Part shown: piece by piece, positions 27,244-36,775 of the stretch
Layout of the letters: every line of letters starts with the position of its first letter
Numbering within the stretch: the stretch's first letter is position 1
Assembly: GCF_018069805.1 (NCBI RefSeq)
Contig: NZ_JAGPYN010000018.1
Location: 27,394-91,393 of the forward strand
Direction of reading: 5' to 3'
Length of the DNA stretch: 64,000 nucleotides
Source: Pseudoalteromonas ostreae
Lineage (GTDB): Bacteria > Pseudomonadota > Gammaproteobacteria > Enterobacterales > Alteromonadaceae
Notes under the pieces: model-generated
Seen by the model: the letters and a program-made list of their open reading frames with translations, nothing else
What the model was told of the DNA's origin: nothing
Database searches by the model: none
Position numbers and translations under genes: made by a program

Positions 27244-27900
27244 TTAATGTTTATTCATATCTTGCCAGCTGGTTTTAAGGCTGTTAGCAAAAGAGACAAA
27301 CTTTTCCTTAATAGTACGCTTGATTTTGATTTCCACAGAGCCAAGCAGCACTTTACCTTCGATAGTAATGGTTGGCCCTTGCTGCTTGTTTAGTGACACT
27401 GATTTGTTTTCAACACTACCAATAATACTGAATAGTTTTGAGACGACATTGACGTGCTCTGGCACATAAATTTCATCACTGCCTAGTAAGCAATTGACAT
27501 GGAGGGTGATATTTTGATGCTGAAATATGGCGTCAGTAAAATCAAGCTTAATAGAACCAAGTAAGTTCGTTAGGTGGATTTCTTTTGGTACTACCCATTG
27601 CCCACTGCGCTCGTTTGATCCTAAGATACTTCGCAAGTGTAATGTTTCATCGCCGCTTTTATTACTATAGTTTGGGCTAAACTGCGCACGTTTTTCCCAC
27701 TGGTAATTACTATCGGTTGTTAATTCTAGGTCACTTACCAAATCAATTAAGCTTTGGTTATCTTTCGCAGCCATTGCCTGATCTAATCGACGCTCAAAAG
27801 CCTCAGCTGAGATAACAGCATGACTGTAGTTATATATTAATTGATCAATAACTTGTTCACGCACTTGCTCAATTGGGCGATCTGCTAATTTTACAGTCAT
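27244..27900 (-). CDS. DUF1707/LiaF-like cell-wall-stress domain protein
   Basis: A 218-residue soluble protein without signal peptide or membrane segment. Residues about 5-55 resemble the DUF1707/SHOCT-like N-terminal module (AVISAEAFERRLDQAMAAKD). About 90-200 is a beta-rich repeat region resembling the C-terminal domain of LiaF (LTNLLGSIKLDFT, LLGSDEIYVP, VLLGSVEIKIK), with repeated LGS steps. In Firmicutes LiaF modulates a cell-envelope-stress sensor; there is no sensor-regulator pair next to it here. Role unknown. Confidence 0.65.
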   Translation of the reverse strand: MTVKLADRPIEQVREQVIDQLIYNYSHAVISAEAFERRLDQAMAAKDNQSLIDLVSDLELTTDSNYQWEKRAQFSPNYSNKSGDETLHLRSILGSNERSGQWVVPKEIHLTNLLGSIKLDFTDAIFQHQNITLHVNCLLGSDEIYVPEHVNVVSKLFSIIGSVENKSVSLNKQQGPTITIEGKVLLGSVEIKIKRTIKEKFVSFANSLKTSWQDMNKH

Positions 27901-28241
27901 GATGTATTCCTTATAAGTGATGCTGTTGGTGTATTTTACGATTGCTCAGTACTGCAATAGTTAAAGCAAAGCTTAGGCCATTATTAATTACCTTAATTAT
28001 CAATGCATTAAATTTATTTTCGTTAGGTGTATTTGTTATATTAACGACAGATTAACGAATAATGCTATTAAATGGTTGATTTTACAATGACCAGAATAAA
28101 TTACCGAACAGTCTGTAAATAATTACCAGGCTAAAACTTATTTAACACATGATTTATTTTAACATACTGATTTTTAATGCTTTAAAAGTTGGCTTGATGT
28201 TCGCATTAATCATATTGTCTTTAATCAAAAGGAGAAAGATT
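27901..28241. other. 341-base AT-rich divergent intergenic region
   Basis: Lies between the DUF1707-like gene and the BON-domain gene. A weak sigma-70-like promoter for the BON gene may be TTGGCT (28189) and CATATT (28211) with 16-base spacing. An open frame from 28149 in frame with the BON protein is probably not translated, since a strong ribosome site precedes 28242. No other structure recognised. Confidence 0.45.
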
Positions 28242-28805
28242 ATGAAAACATTTAACAAATCAATTATTGCTGCGTTAGTTTTTGGTACTGCTGCTATGGG
28301 TGCCCAAGCAAGTAGCTGGGAAAATGAAAGTAAAGATGCTTGGATTGATGGAAAGGCAGAAACAGTTCTTCTAATGAACACTAACTTAAACAACTTTGAC
28401 ATTAACACTGATGTTAAAAACGGCAAGGTAGTGCTTACCGGTAAAGTTGAGAGCGATTTAGATAAAGAGTTAGCTGAAGAGCTTGTATTAAGCCTTGATG
28501 GTGTAACTGATGTCGATAACGAGCTAACGGTCGTTAAAAACACGGATGCAAAAAGTAAGAAGATGAAACCAGATAGCACAGAAAGTGATTTAACAGATGC
28601 TAAAATTACTACCGTTATTACAACACGCTATTTGTTTAACTCTGAAGTAGGTGGTACGGATATTGACGTAGATACCGATAAAGGTGTGGTAACGCTAAAT
28701 GGTACTGTTGGTTCGGATGCTGAAAAACAGTTAGCGCTGAAAATTGCTAAGAATGCTGAAGATGTCCATGATGTTGTTGATGAATTAACAATTGTTGCTG
28801 AATAA
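28242..28805 (+). CDS. Periplasmic BON-domain protein (OsmY-like)
   Basis: A 187-residue secreted protein. The signal peptide ends at AMGAQA, just before SSW. Two BON domains follow: the first around ETVLLMNTNLNNFDINTDVKNGKVVLTG-type sequence, the second around DIDVDTDKGVVTLNGTVGSD; each ends with a DVxDELT motif. BON proteins are periplasmic, phospholipid-associated and often induced by osmotic or envelope stress (OsmY). The ATG at 28242 is preceded by AAAAGGAGAAAG, a very strong ribosome site, so it is preferred over 28149. A terminator-like hairpin follows the stop. Confidence 0.9.
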   Translation: MKTFNKSIIAALVFGTAAMGAQASSWENESKDAWIDGKAETVLLMNTNLNNFDINTDVKNGKVVLTGKVESDLDKELAEELVLSLDGVTDVDNELTVVKNTDAKSKKMKPDSTESDLTDAKITTVITTRYLFNSEVGGTDIDVDTDKGVVTLNGTVGSDAEKQLALKIAKNAEDVHDVVDELTIVAE

Positions 28806-28821
28806 TCTATAAGCCATGAAT

Positions 28822-28842
28822 GCCCAGCTATGCTGGGCTTTC
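28822..28842 (+). terminator. Terminator after the BON-domain gene
   Basis: GCCCAGC, TAT, GCTGGGC, then TTTCT. The stem is good but the T-run is short, so partial read-through into the YqaE-like gene is likely. Confidence 0.65.
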
Positions 28843-28868
28843 TATACAAATTTCAGGGAGTGAGAGCG

Positions 28869-29027
28869 ATGGATTTAATACGAATTATATTTTCAGTGCT
28901 TATTCCACCACTTGGTGTATTTTTACAAGTTGGTTTAGGTGCTCAATTTTGGATTAATATTTTGTTAACATTACTAGGGTATATTCCTGGTCTAATACAT
29001 GCAATTTATATAATCGCACGTCGTTAG
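28869..29027 (+). CDS. YqaE/Pmp3-family small membrane protein
   Basis: A 52-residue proteolipid with two hydrophobic helices. IIFSVLIPPLGVFLQVGLG and LLTLLGYIPGLIHAIYII are the classic Pmp3/YqaE signature. Family members are tied to salt, pH and membrane-potential stress. The start at 28869 follows GGGAG at 28856-28860; the longer frame from 28830 would begin inside the preceding hairpin. It lies 63 bases after the BON gene, so the two may form a stress operon with partial read-through. Confidence 0.88.
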   Translation: MDLIRIIFSVLIPPLGVFLQVGLGAQFWINILLTLLGYIPGLIHAIYIIARR

Positions 29028-29085
29028 AGTCACAGTGTTCAATATAACAAGGATGAACAGCCAATAAATGGCAAGGAGAAACATT

Positions 29086-29220
29086 ATGGATAACGTATTA
29101 AGGAAAAGCCAGCAAGGGATCGTAAAAAACCCAAAGCCACTTTGGACAGCACAACAATGGAAGGAGCTAATCAATGGTGCGCCAAGGAGCGAAGTGAAAG
29201 CAGCAAGGATTGGGCTTTAA
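29086..29220 (+). CDS. Small uncharacterised protein (44 aa)
   Basis: A short ORF with a strong AAGGAG ribosome site (29073-29078) eight bases before its ATG. The product is basic and hydrophilic, with KPLWTAQQWKELINGAPRSE in the middle; no signal peptide or membrane helix. It follows the YqaE-like gene by 58 bases and may share its transcript. I do not recognise the family. The good initiation site and position argue that it is translated, but conservation is untested. Confidence 0.5.
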   Translation: MDNVLRKSQQGIVKNPKPLWTAQQWKELINGAPRSEVKAARIGL

Positions 29221-29263
29221 CTATCAGATATTAGAAGGATTTTTGCTAGGATGCTATATCAAA

Positions 29264-29308
29264 TTATAAGTGTATGTTGTTATTTTAATTAAGAACATCC
29301 ACTTATAA
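29264..29308. repeat. Long inverted repeat
   Basis: TTATAAGTG-t-ATGTT pairs with AACAT-c-CACTTATAA around a 15-base loop, a 14-bp stem with one mismatch. It lies between the 44-aa ORF and the convergent mgtE gene. There is no T-run, so it is not a standard terminator. A small RNA, processing site or operator are all possible. Confidence 0.7.
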
Positions 29309-29454
29309 CCCTCCCCCAAGAATGTTTTACCTCTCATTTTTTATAGGTGTAGAGTGCTCAATCACCGGGTTTTGAAATGTGCCTTGGTGTTTTTGCATCA
29401 GCAAGCTTAACGCCTACGATGGGTCAATTTTTTAACTTTTAACCTAATTTTTAA

Positions 29455-30813
29455 CTACACCAACAACCAAGTGGCGGTGCCTAGAAAGGCGAAGATCCCT
29501 ACAATATCGGTTACGGTTGTCAGTACCACGCTGCCAGCTAATGCAGGATCAATTTTCATTTTTTTTAATAGCAGCGGAATACTAGCACCGGCGATACCTG
29601 CGGCTACTAAGTTCATAAACATGGCAAAGGCGAGTACGCCGCCAAGCTTAAAGTCCCATTGCCACAGTGCAACTACACCGGCTATTAAAATTGACCATAC
29701 CATGCCATTTATAGCACCGATCGCCAGCTCTTTCATTAATAAAAAGTGTTGGTTAGTTTGGTTTATATGCCCCACTGCAATACCACGTATTACCAGTGTT
29801 AATGTTTGGCTGCCTGCTACACCACCCATAGACGGCACTATACCGTTGAGTACCGCTAGAATAGGTAAAATTGCTAAGGTGTTTTCAAAGAAGCTAGCTA
29901 CAATCGCAGCGAGCAACGCGGTTAATAAGTTAACGCCAAGCCAAATTGAGCGCTTTTTCGAACTTTTTAACACCGGAGCAAAGGTATCTTCTTCATCATC
30001 AAGACCGGCTAGGCTCAATAAGCTATGCTCGGCGTCTTCACGGATAACGTCAACGATATCATCGATGGTGATACGGCCAAGTAGATGGTCATTATCATCA
30101 ACCACAGGGGCTGATATCCAGTTATGACGTTCAAATAGTTGTGCAACATCGGTTTCATCCATCGAAATGAGGATAGATTCACAATCTTCATCCATTAAAT
30201 CGCGAATAATCTTATCTGGTGAGTTAGTCAACAAGGTTGTTAACGACATGGCACCTATAAAGCAGTTATGTTTATCAACCACATAAAGGTCATCGGTACC
30301 TTCTGGTAGCTCACCACGTAAGCGCAGGTAACGAAGCACTACATCAATGGTAACATCAGGACGAATAGTCACCGTATCTGTGTTCATCAGGGCACCGGCA
30401 GAGCGCTCTTGATAGGAAAGTGCTTGAGTTGCACGTTCTCGATCTTGGCTATCCATGGCCCCAACAACATCTTGGTAGACGGTGTCTGGTAGACTACGTA
30501 AAACTTCCCCTAGGTCATCGTGGCTCATATCCTCAGTAGCCGCAGCGATGTGCTTCGGCTCCATTTGGGCTATGATCCCTAAACGAACATCTTCCGAGAG
30601 TTCTTCAAGTACGTCACCTTGTACATCTGGATCAACCAATTGCCATAGCAGGGTACGAATTTTATGCGGTGATGACTCGAGTAATAGTGCAGTGTCACAA
30701 GGAGCTGTTTTTGCCAACATACGCCTTACTTGAACAAATTGACCACTGTTAAGTGACTTGGTCACTTGTTCTAGTTGTTGTAGTGGGTAATCTTGTTCGA
30801 AAGCTTCTGGCAT
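29455..30813 (-). CDS. mgtE: Magnesium transporter MgtE
   Basis: A 452-residue MgtE-type magnesium channel. The N-terminal helical domain (about 30-135) includes DVLEELSEDVRLGIIAQME and LPDTVYQDVVGAMD. Two CBS domains follow (about 140-260: GALMNTDTVTIRPDVTI; HNWISAPVVDDNDHLLGRITIDDIVDVI). Five membrane helices make up the rest, with the pore-lining GVAGSQTLTLVIRGIA segment. The cytoplasmic domains gate the channel in response to magnesium. It stands alone, about 110 bases downstream of the npr gene on the same strand. Confidence 0.95.
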   Translation of the reverse strand: MPEAFEQDYPLQQLEQVTKSLNSGQFVQVRRMLAKTAPCDTALLLESSPHKIRTLLWQLVDPDVQGDVLEELSEDVRLGIIAQMEPKHIAAATEDMSHDDLGEVLRSLPDTVYQDVVGAMDSQDRERATQALSYQERSAGALMNTDTVTIRPDVTIDVVLRYLRLRGELPEGTDDLYVVDKHNCFIGAMSLTTLLTNSPDKIIRDLMDEDCESILISMDETDVAQLFERHNWISAPVVDDNDHLLGRITIDDIVDVIREDAEHSLLSLAGLDDEEDTFAPVLKSSKKRSIWLGVNLLTALLAAIVASFFENTLAILPILAVLNGIVPSMGGVAGSQTLTLVIRGIAVGHINQTNQHFLLMKELAIGAINGMVWSILIAGVVALWQWDFKLGGVLAFAMFMNLVAAGIAGASIPLLLKKMKIDPALAGSVVLTTVTDIVGIFAFLGTATWLLV

Positions 30814-30927
30814 TGGCGTCCTTAAAAAATTAATACACTTGATAGGTAGGGTAACAGTTATCGGTAATTAACGCAGTTGAGCTGCTTAATTAACGACTTT
30901 ATTCAGTTTAGTGGTACTGACTATGAG

Positions 30928-31206
30928 CTATTCTTGTTCGTTAAAGCGTTGTGCGATCAGCTCGCCAATTGCTGCAAGCGCAGGTTCAGCGTCTGGACCT
31001 TCACACACGACTTTAACTTCTTTGCCTTGGCTACTTTCTAATAGCATTAAGCCGAGTACGCTATCGCCGGCGGCTTGTTTTTCATCTTGATGAAGTGTGA
31101 TGCTGGCATCAAACTGCACCGCTAATTGCGCTAATACGCTGGCTGCGCGAGCATGTAAACCAAGTTTGTTTTTGATTAAAAATGTATCTTCTAAGCGCAT
31201 CAACAT
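30928..31206 (-). CDS. ptsO: Nitrogen PTS phosphocarrier NPr
   Basis: A 92-residue HPr-fold protein. The phosphorylated histidine is His18 in KLGLHARAASVLAQ, and AAGDSVLGLMLLESSQGKEV is the regulatory-serine region. NPr relays phosphate from EI-Ntr to EIIA-Ntr, encoded two genes upstream. It is the last gene of the rpoN-hpf-ptsN-rapZ-npr run, in the standard gammaproteobacterial order, 22 bases after rapZ. Confidence 0.93.
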   Translation of the reverse strand: MLMRLEDTFLIKNKLGLHARAASVLAQLAVQFDASITLHQDEKQAAGDSVLGLMLLESSQGKEVKVVCEGPDAEPALAAIGELIAQRFNEQE

Positions 31207-31228
31207 TCCTTACTGTAAACGTGAGTTG

Positions 31229-32071
31229 TTATTCTTGTTCACGATGGCGAATCTTTACATTACTGTGGCTCATCGAGAAGCTTTCACCTATAGTTTGCGC
31301 TAGATATACTGAGCGATGTTGACCACCAGTACAACCAATAGCAATTGTTAAGTAACTGCGATTATTACGCTCCAAGTGCGGTAACCAAGTTTGCACAAAG
31401 GTTTGAATTTGCCAAGTGAATTTTTGCACGATACTGTGACTGGCTAAATAATCTTTTACCGGTTGATCAAGCCCAGTGAGTGGTTTTAACTCAGGTTCCC
31501 AATGTGGATTAGGTAAAAAGCGTGCATCAAATACATAATCAGCTTCTTTTGGAATACCATGTTTAAAACCAAAAGATTCAAAGGTAATAATTAGTTTTTT
31601 GTCTTTTTTACCTAAAATCTTTTCCCGGATTGACTCAGCAAGTTGGTGGACACTCAGATCAGTGGTATCCAGCATAAAGTCAGCTCGGGTCGTTAACACA
31701 TCAAGTAATATTTTTTCTTGTTTGATAGCTAAATCGAGCGGCAAAGAATCCAAAGATAATGGGTGTAAGCGGCGAGTTTCAGAAAAGCGTTTGATCAGTG
31801 TTTGATCATCACAATCTAAATAAAATAATGTTGGATTTGCAAAGCCCGGTAAGTATTCGAGAATATCGTTAAACTCGTCCTGCTCTTTTGGTAAATTACG
31901 TACATCGATACTGACGGCGATCTTGTCGTAATTATCAGAAACACTACGTACTAATGAAGGTAATAAGTTTACAGGAATATTATCAACACAATAATAGCCA
32001 AGATCTTCTACTACACGAAGAGCAACAGATTTTCCGGAGCCAGAGCGGCCACTGATGATAATTAACTCCAT
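31229..32071 (-). CDS. rapZ: RNase adapter protein RapZ
   Basis: A 280-residue P-loop protein with Walker A GRSGSGKS at residues 8-15, GYYCVDNIPVNLLP, and the C-terminal RapZ domain with GCTGGQHRSVYLAQ. In enterics RapZ binds glucosamine-6-phosphate and steers RNase E to the small RNA GlmZ, controlling glmS. It lies between ptsN and npr, as expected. The ATG overlaps no other gene, and 20 bases separate it from ptsN. Confidence 0.95.
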   Translation of the reverse strand: MELIIISGRSGSGKSVALRVVEDLGYYCVDNIPVNLLPSLVRSVSDNYDKIAVSIDVRNLPKEQDEFNDILEYLPGFANPTLFYLDCDDQTLIKRFSETRRLHPLSLDSLPLDLAIKQEKILLDVLTTRADFMLDTTDLSVHQLAESIREKILGKKDKKLIITFESFGFKHGIPKEADYVFDARFLPNPHWEPELKPLTGLDQPVKDYLASHSIVQKFTWQIQTFVQTWLPHLERNNRSYLTIAIGCTGGQHRSVYLAQTIGESFSMSHSNVKIRHREQE

Positions 32072-32091
32072 GTAAATTCTCCTTCATTTGG

Positions 32092-32544
32092 CTACGATTG
32101 CGCAGCAATTACGTGATACAAATCTTGGTCCGTTTTTGCGCTACGTAGTTGTTTACAAAAATCTTTGTCGTTGAGTTTATCAGCAATTGTGGCTAACGTC
32201 TTCAAATGAAGTTGGCTATCACCATCTGGTACGATGAGAGCTACAAATATATCTACTGGGCGATTATCAATCGCATCAAAATCAATTGGTGATTCACTCA
32301 CTAAAATTATCGCAAGTGGTTGTTCAACACCACTCATACGGCCATGAGGAATAGCAATACCACGACCAATACCCGTACTACCTAGTTTTTCTCTCGACAG
32401 TAGCGCGTTGAGGATTTCTTGTTGTGATAGCTGAGGAAGTTGTTCATGAGCCAATTGGCTGATAAATTCAATGATCCGTTTTTTGCTATTAAAAAGGACC
32501 GCAGTTTTACTGCAGTCCTGGCAAATAAGTGAGCTTAATTTCAT
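32092..32544 (-). CDS. ptsN: Nitrogen PTS enzyme IIA (EIIA-Ntr)
   Basis: A 150-residue PTS EIIA type-2 domain. The phosphorylation site is His67 in GRGIAIPHGRM; FDAIDNRPVDIFVALIVPD follows. Phosphorylated by NPr, it regulates potassium uptake and other processes rather than moving sugar. It starts four bases after the hpf stop in the rpoN operon. The N-terminus has a CQDC pair (Cys8, Cys11), an unusual but plausible feature. Confidence 0.94.
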   Translation of the reverse strand: MKLSSLICQDCSKTAVLFNSKKRIIEFISQLAHEQLPQLSQQEILNALLSREKLGSTGIGRGIAIPHGRMSGVEQPLAIILVSESPIDFDAIDNRPVDIFVALIVPDGDSQLHLKTLATIADKLNDKDFCKQLRSAKTDQDLYHVIAAQS

Positions 32545-32548
32545 AGTG

Positions 32549-32836
32549 TTAGTGTCGAGCGTGCTTCTCTTTGTGTTTAATTACTTGACGGTCAAGTTTG
32601 TCGATTAGTCCGTCAATGGCTGCATACATGTCTTGGTGCTCAGTTGAGGCAAATAATTCAGCGCCACTGACATGTAATGTGGCTTCTGCTTTTTGGCTTA
32701 GCTTTTCTACATCAAGAATAACATGGACATTGTTTATGTGATCAAAATGCCTCTCAAGCTTGGCAAACTTATTGTTTACATAGTCTCTTAATGAATCAGT
32801 AATTTCTACGTGACGACCAGTTAAATTTAGTTGCAT
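32549..32836 (-). CDS. hpf: Ribosome hibernation promoting factor
   Basis: A 95-residue short-form HPF: MQLNLTGRHVEITDSLRDYV at the start, then ATLHVSGAELFASTEHQDMYAAIDGLIDKLDRQV, close to E. coli HPF in length and sequence. It binds the 30S decoding region and promotes 100S dimers in stationary phase. Two in-frame ATGs lie close together (32842 and 32836). The second gives the family N-terminus and a better distance from AAGAGGA. Confidence 0.94.
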   Translation of the reverse strand: MQLNLTGRHVEITDSLRDYVNNKFAKLERHFDHINNVHVILDVEKLSQKAEATLHVSGAELFASTEHQDMYAAIDGLIDKLDRQVIKHKEKHARH

Positions 32837-32864
32837 AAGCATTTTCCTCTTGTGATTTTACGCC

Positions 32865-34361
32865 TTAAATCAAACTTTTACGTTGATTTGACGGTGGAAT
32901 AGCCAGTGACTCGCGGTATTTTGCAATAGTTCGTCTAGCTACTTTGATACCTTGCTCTGCCAATATATCTGCAATTTTACTATCACTCAATGGTTTTGCT
33001 GAGTTTTCTGCACTGATCAACTTTCTGATCAATGCTCGAATGGCTGTTGATGAGCATTCGCCGCCGTTCTCAGTACTTACATGGCTTGAGAAAAAATATT
33101 TTAACTCAAATATACCGCGAGGAGTATGCATGTATTTTTGTGTTGTTACACGAGAAATTGTTGATTCGTGCATCTCAACCATTTCAGCAACATCGTTTAG
33201 TACCATAGGGCGCATAGCTTCAGGGCCATGCTCAAAGAATCCTTGCTGTTGTTTAACAATGCAGTTGGTTACTTTGAGTAATGTGTCATTGCGACTTTCT
33301 AGGCTTTTTATAAACCATTTAGCTTCTTGCAGATGCGAACGAATAAATTGGCTGTCAGTGCTCGATTTGACTGAGCGTGACATCGCCGCATATTGGCTGT
33401 TCACTCTAATTTTTGGCATGCTGTCTGGATTAAGCTCAACCACCCAGCGGCCTTTAATTTTTTTCACTGATACGTCAGGAATAACGTACTCAGACTCTTC
33501 CCGTACTATGGTATCCGCAGGCTTTGGATTAAGGCTGTGGATCAGTGTCATTACTTCTTTTAAATCTTCTTCTTTAAGCTTAGTCTTTTTCATCAAAGTA
33601 CGATAGTCGCGACTAGCTAATAAATCGATATGATCTGTTAAAATCATTTTTGTCTCAGCAATCCAAGGGGTTGCAAGATCAAATTGATTTAATTGAATAC
33701 ATAAGCATTCTTGCAAGCTACGTGCAGCAATGCCAACAGGGTCAAATAATTGAATGCGCTTTAACACTGCTTGCACTTCGTCAAGTTCGATTTCTTCTTC
33801 GCTGTTGCCTTGATTTAAACTCTCTACAAGGTCTTCGCAGCTAAGGGTTAAAATACCTGAGTCGTCAACGGCTTCAACAATCGCAATGGCGATTGCTTCA
33901 TCGGTTGGGCTAAATGGAGTTAACTGTAACTGCCACATTAAATATTCATGTAATGTCTCTGTTGAAGCGCCTTGATAAATAGATTCATCTTCAGGCATTG
34001 GGCCGGATGACGTATTTGGCGCAGCGCTCATGTATTCATCCCATGTGACGTCCATCGCCATTTCATCACTGAGTGTTTCTTTACTTAATGCTTCGCTACT
34101 TTCTTGTTCATATTCGCTGGGCTTGTCGTCAGCTGAGGCACTGACAGTTAAGTCATCGTTATCTTGTTTTTGTTCGTTTTTGCCAGCAGTATCTTCTGAA
34201 TATTCATGTTCTTCTAGCTCTAATAATGGATTGCTATCTAGTGCTTCTTGAATTTCTTGTTGGAGATCCAATGTACTGAGCTGCAATAAGCGAATGGCTT
34301 GTTGCAGTTGCGGTGTCATTGTAAGTTGCTGGCCCATGCGCAGCTGGAGTGATTGCCTCAT
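32865..34361 (-). CDS. rpoN: RNA polymerase sigma-54 factor
   Basis: A 498-residue RpoN. Region I, the activator-interacting start, is [24 protein letters not shown]. Region II is acidic (about 50-130). Region III has the helix-turn-helix around [26 protein letters not shown], and the RpoN box [10 protein letters not shown] lies at 475-484. It directs transcription from -24/-12 promoters with enhancer-binding ATPases. It follows lptB by 66 bases in the conserved lpt-rpoN operon. Confidence 0.97.
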   Translation of the reverse strand: MRQSLQLRMGQQLTMTPQLQQAIRLLQLSTLDLQQEIQEALDSNPLLELEEHEYSEDTAGKNEQKQDNDDLTVSASADDKPSEYEQESSEALSKETLSDEMAMDVTWDEYMSAAPNTSSGPMPEDESIYQGASTETLHEYLMWQLQLTPFSPTDEAIAIAIVEAVDDSGILTLSCEDLVESLNQGNSEEEIELDEVQAVLKRIQLFDPVGIAARSLQECLCIQLNQFDLATPWIAETKMILTDHIDLLASRDYRTLMKKTKLKEEDLKEVMTLIHSLNPKPADTIVREESEYVIPDVSVKKIKGRWVVELNPDSMPKIRVNSQYAAMSRSVKSSTDSQFIRSHLQEAKWFIKSLESRNDTLLKVTNCIVKQQQGFFEHGPEAMRPMVLNDVAEMVEMHESTISRVTTQKYMHTPRGIFELKYFFSSHVSTENGGECSSTAIRALIRKLISAENSAKPLSDSKIADILAEQGIKVARRTIAKYRESLAIPPSNQRKSLI

Positions 34362-34427
34362 GTATCTTTAACAATCCTTTTATTGTTGTCATTATTAAGT
34401 TTAGCAGATGCTTAGCTGAGTGTGGCT

Positions 34428-35153
34428 TTATAGCCTAAATTGCTCACCAAGATAAACATCGCGAACTGTTTGGTCGGCGAGTACATGCTCAGGTGTGCCT
34501 GATGCAATTAGCTCCCCATGAGAAACTATGTAGGCTTTTTCACAAACATCAAGAGTTTCTCGTACATTGTGGTCGGTAATAAGCACGCCAATACCACGGT
34601 TTTTAAGGTGTTCAATAATCTTCTTTATATCTAACACTGAAATAGGATCAACACCAGCAAAAGGCTCATCAAGTAAGATAAACTTTGGATTTGCGGCTAA
34701 AGCGCGCGCAATTTCTACCCGACGGCGTTCACCGCCTGATAGTGCCATACCTAGGCTGTCGCGAATATGTTGAATGCTAAATTCATCAAGTAAGCTGTCT
34801 AGGGCTTCTTCTCTGGCTTGTTTTTTTAGGTCTTTGCGGGTTTCTAAAATCGCCATTAAATTTTGATACACAGTCAATTTACGAAATATTGATGACTCTT
34901 GAGGCAAGTAACCAATCCCTAAGCGGGCGCGGCTGTGCATTGGCAGTAATGTAATGTCATTATCATCAATGCTGATTTTGCCTTTGTCGCTTGGCACTAA
35001 ACCAACAATCATATAAAAGGTGGTGGTTTTACCTGCGCCATTTGGGCCAAGTAAACCAACAATGCTGCCAGCGGTTACTTCTAAACCAACACTTTTGACA
35101 ACTTGGCGGCCTTTGTAGCTTTTAGCTAAAAATTCAGCTTTTAATGTACTCAT
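34428..35153 (-). CDS. lptB: LPS export ABC transporter ATPase LptB
   Basis: A 241-residue ABC ATPase. Walker A is GPNGAGKTT, the signature [15 protein letters not shown], Walker [14 protein letters not shown], and the H-loop [21 protein letters not shown] is the Q-loop typical of LptB. With LptFG it powers LPS extraction from the inner membrane. Its ATG overlaps the lptA stop (ATGA), showing tight coupling. Confidence 0.97.
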   Translation of the reverse strand: MSTLKAEFLAKSYKGRQVVKSVGLEVTAGSIVGLLGPNGAGKTTTFYMIVGLVPSDKGKISIDDNDITLLPMHSRARLGIGYLPQESSIFRKLTVYQNLMAILETRKDLKKQAREEALDSLLDEFSIQHIRDSLGMALSGGERRRVEIARALAANPKFILLDEPFAGVDPISVLDIKKIIEHLKNRGIGVLITDHNVRETLDVCEKAYIVSHGELIASGTPEHVLADQTVRDVYLGEQFRL

Positions 35154-35683
35154 GGCTGGCCTTTCGATTTGGTTTTATTACTGTTTACAGGCACTAGTAT
35201 AGTGTGTACGCGATCATTTGAACTTGCGCCTTTTTCGGCGCTAATAAGCTGCTGATCCATGTCGTAGGTAATGCTTTTAGCGTTAATTTTTTGACCTGCT
35301 TGGGTAATTTGTGCATCACCAATTAATGTTAAGTAGCGCTTTGCAACGTCGTAACGAACTTCATCAGCACTGGCACTCATTACTGTGCCATCAGTTTGTT
35401 TTTCTTCAAAGTAAGCCGGGCTGCCAGTGGCGACAAGCAGTTGTTTGTTATCCCCTAAATCTTCGCGCTCATGGACTTCAAGTCGATCTGCTTTGATACG
35501 GCGGTTGCCATGAATGATTTCAACATTTTTTTCAAAAATACCGATATTATCTTTCAGCTGCGCGAGTTGTTTGTCTGCTCTGATCGATACTTGATCCGCA
35601 GGTGGTGCCGTATTTTCAGCAAAGCTTGCAAAGGCAATGAATAAGCTTGGTATAATAAGCAAGTGAGTAAATTTATTGGTCAT
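35150..35683 (-). CDS. lptA: LPS transport periplasmic protein LptA
   Basis: A 177-residue periplasmic protein with signal peptide cleaved after SFA. The OstA/LptA beta-jellyroll starts near [25 protein letters not shown] and includes [26 protein letters not shown]. LptA oligomers bridge the periplasm between LptC and LptDE. It overlaps lptC by 11 bases and lptB by four. Confidence 0.94.
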   Translation of the reverse strand: MTNKFTHLLIIPSLFIAFASFAENTAPPADQVSIRADKQLAQLKDNIGIFEKNVEIIHGNRRIKADRLEVHEREDLGDNKQLLVATGSPAYFEEKQTDGTVMSASADEVRYDVAKRYLTLIGDAQITQAGQKINAKSITYDMDQQLISAEKGASSNDRVHTILVPVNSNKTKSKGQP

Positions 35684-36227
35684 AATATATGGTTCGCGTA
35701 TGGTTAATTAGTTCTACCACTTCGGCTTTTAAGTCGGCATGGAGGCCGCGCCCAGTGATCTTCAGATTTGGTCCGCTCAATTCTACAGGTTGTTCAGAGC
35801 TCATAGTTTGCAGTTCAATATCAACCTGAATATTATCTGCGTTTATATGTTCAATCATGGCATTGTTGGTGAGGTTTTTAGCCACTACATTACCTTCTAA
35901 AATTAATTGATGGTTTTCATATAAAGTGGCTTCATTGGCATTAATTTGCCACGTTTGTTGTTGATTATAAAGTGTAAAAATAGGTTGTTCAAAGTAAGTG
36001 AACCCTAACTTTTGGTAGAGTTCCATTTTTGCTGCTGTTACTTTGTGGCTAATTTTACCTTGCTCATCAAACGCGGTTTGTTTTAATGCCACTGCAGTGT
36101 AATCAGGTTCAGCTATTATATCTTCTTGGTTTTGTACTGTGCTTGCTGGCTGATTAAAATAAGGAAGCCACAGCCACACCATGCAGCCAACAAATAATAC
36201 GCATAATATTAAACGAGGGCTATTCAT
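35673..36227 (-). CDS. lptC: LPS export protein LptC
   Basis: A 184-residue bitopic protein: one N-terminal membrane helix (LILCVLFVGCMVWLWLPYF), then the periplasmic LptC domain with EQPIFTLYNQQQTWQINANEA and GRGLHADLKAEVVELI. It links LptBFG to LptA. It overlaps kdsC by four bases and lptA by 11. Length is close to the E. coli protein (191). Confidence 0.93.
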   Translation of the reverse strand: MNSPRLILCVLFVGCMVWLWLPYFNQPASTVQNQEDIIAEPDYTAVALKQTAFDEQGKISHKVTAAKMELYQKLGFTYFEQPIFTLYNQQQTWQINANEATLYENHQLILEGNVVAKNLTNNAMIEHINADNIQVDIELQTMSSEQPVELSGPNLKITGRGLHADLKAEVVELINHTRTIYYDQ

Positions 36228-36775
36228 GAGCTCGTGCCTTCACTGGTTAATGATTTACCATTTTCGAGCATTAATAAATCAGTGAGTTCACGCACCGCCC
36301 CAAAGCCACCAGGCAACATAGTTGTATAATGTGAAATGCGCTTGATCAAAGGATGTGCATCATTTACTGCCACCGCAAAACCAACTAATTCCATTACTGG
36401 CAAGTCAGGTCCGTCATCGCCTATGTAAGCGATTTGTTCATCGCTTAACTGCAATTTATCTTTGAGCTGTTGATAAGCTTGCAACTTGTTTTCTTGACCT
36501 TGGTAAATATGCGGTACTGTCAGGCTAGTCATTCGTTGCTGAACTATCTGTGAATGACGACCGGTGATCACGGCAACTTCAAAACCGCTGTTGATCAGTG
36601 CCTTTATGCCAAAACCATCTTTAGTATTAAACGCTTTGAGTTCTTCACCTTGATTGCCAAGATAAATGCGGCCATCTGAAAACACCCCATCGATATCACA
36701 GATCAGTAGTTTGATTTTTTGTGCTCGCTCGCTCGCATCATCTGAAAGTGGCTGATATAAGTCAGCAAACTGCAT
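36224..36775 (-). CDS. kdsC: 3-deoxy-manno-octulosonate-8-phosphate phosphatase
   Basis: A 183-residue HAD phosphatase without a large cap domain. The nucleophile motif is LLICDIDGVFSDGRI, then FNTKDGFGIKALINSG, VITGRHS, and the metal-binding IGDDGPDLPVM. The C-terminal GGFGAVRELTDLLM is typical of KdsC. It makes Kdo from Kdo-8-phosphate for the LPS core. It overlaps kdsD by one base. Confidence 0.96.
   Translation of the reverse strand: MQFADLYQPLSDDASERAQKIKLLICDIDGVFSDGRIYLGNQGEELKAFNTKDGFGIKALINSGFEVAVITGRHSQIVQQRMTSLTVPHIYQGQENKLQAYQQLKDKLQLSDEQIAYIGDDGPDLPVMELVGFAVAVNDAHPLIKRISHYTTMLPGGFGAVRELTDLLMLENGKSLTSEGTSS

Noticed and set aside
28149..28241. N-terminal extension of the BON-domain protein
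   Set aside because: The ATG at 28242 has a far stronger ribosome site and starts a proper signal peptide.
29471..30127. 218-codon open frame on the plus strand opposite mgtE
   Set aside because: It is antisense to a full-length MgtE, has no ribosome site and matches no family.
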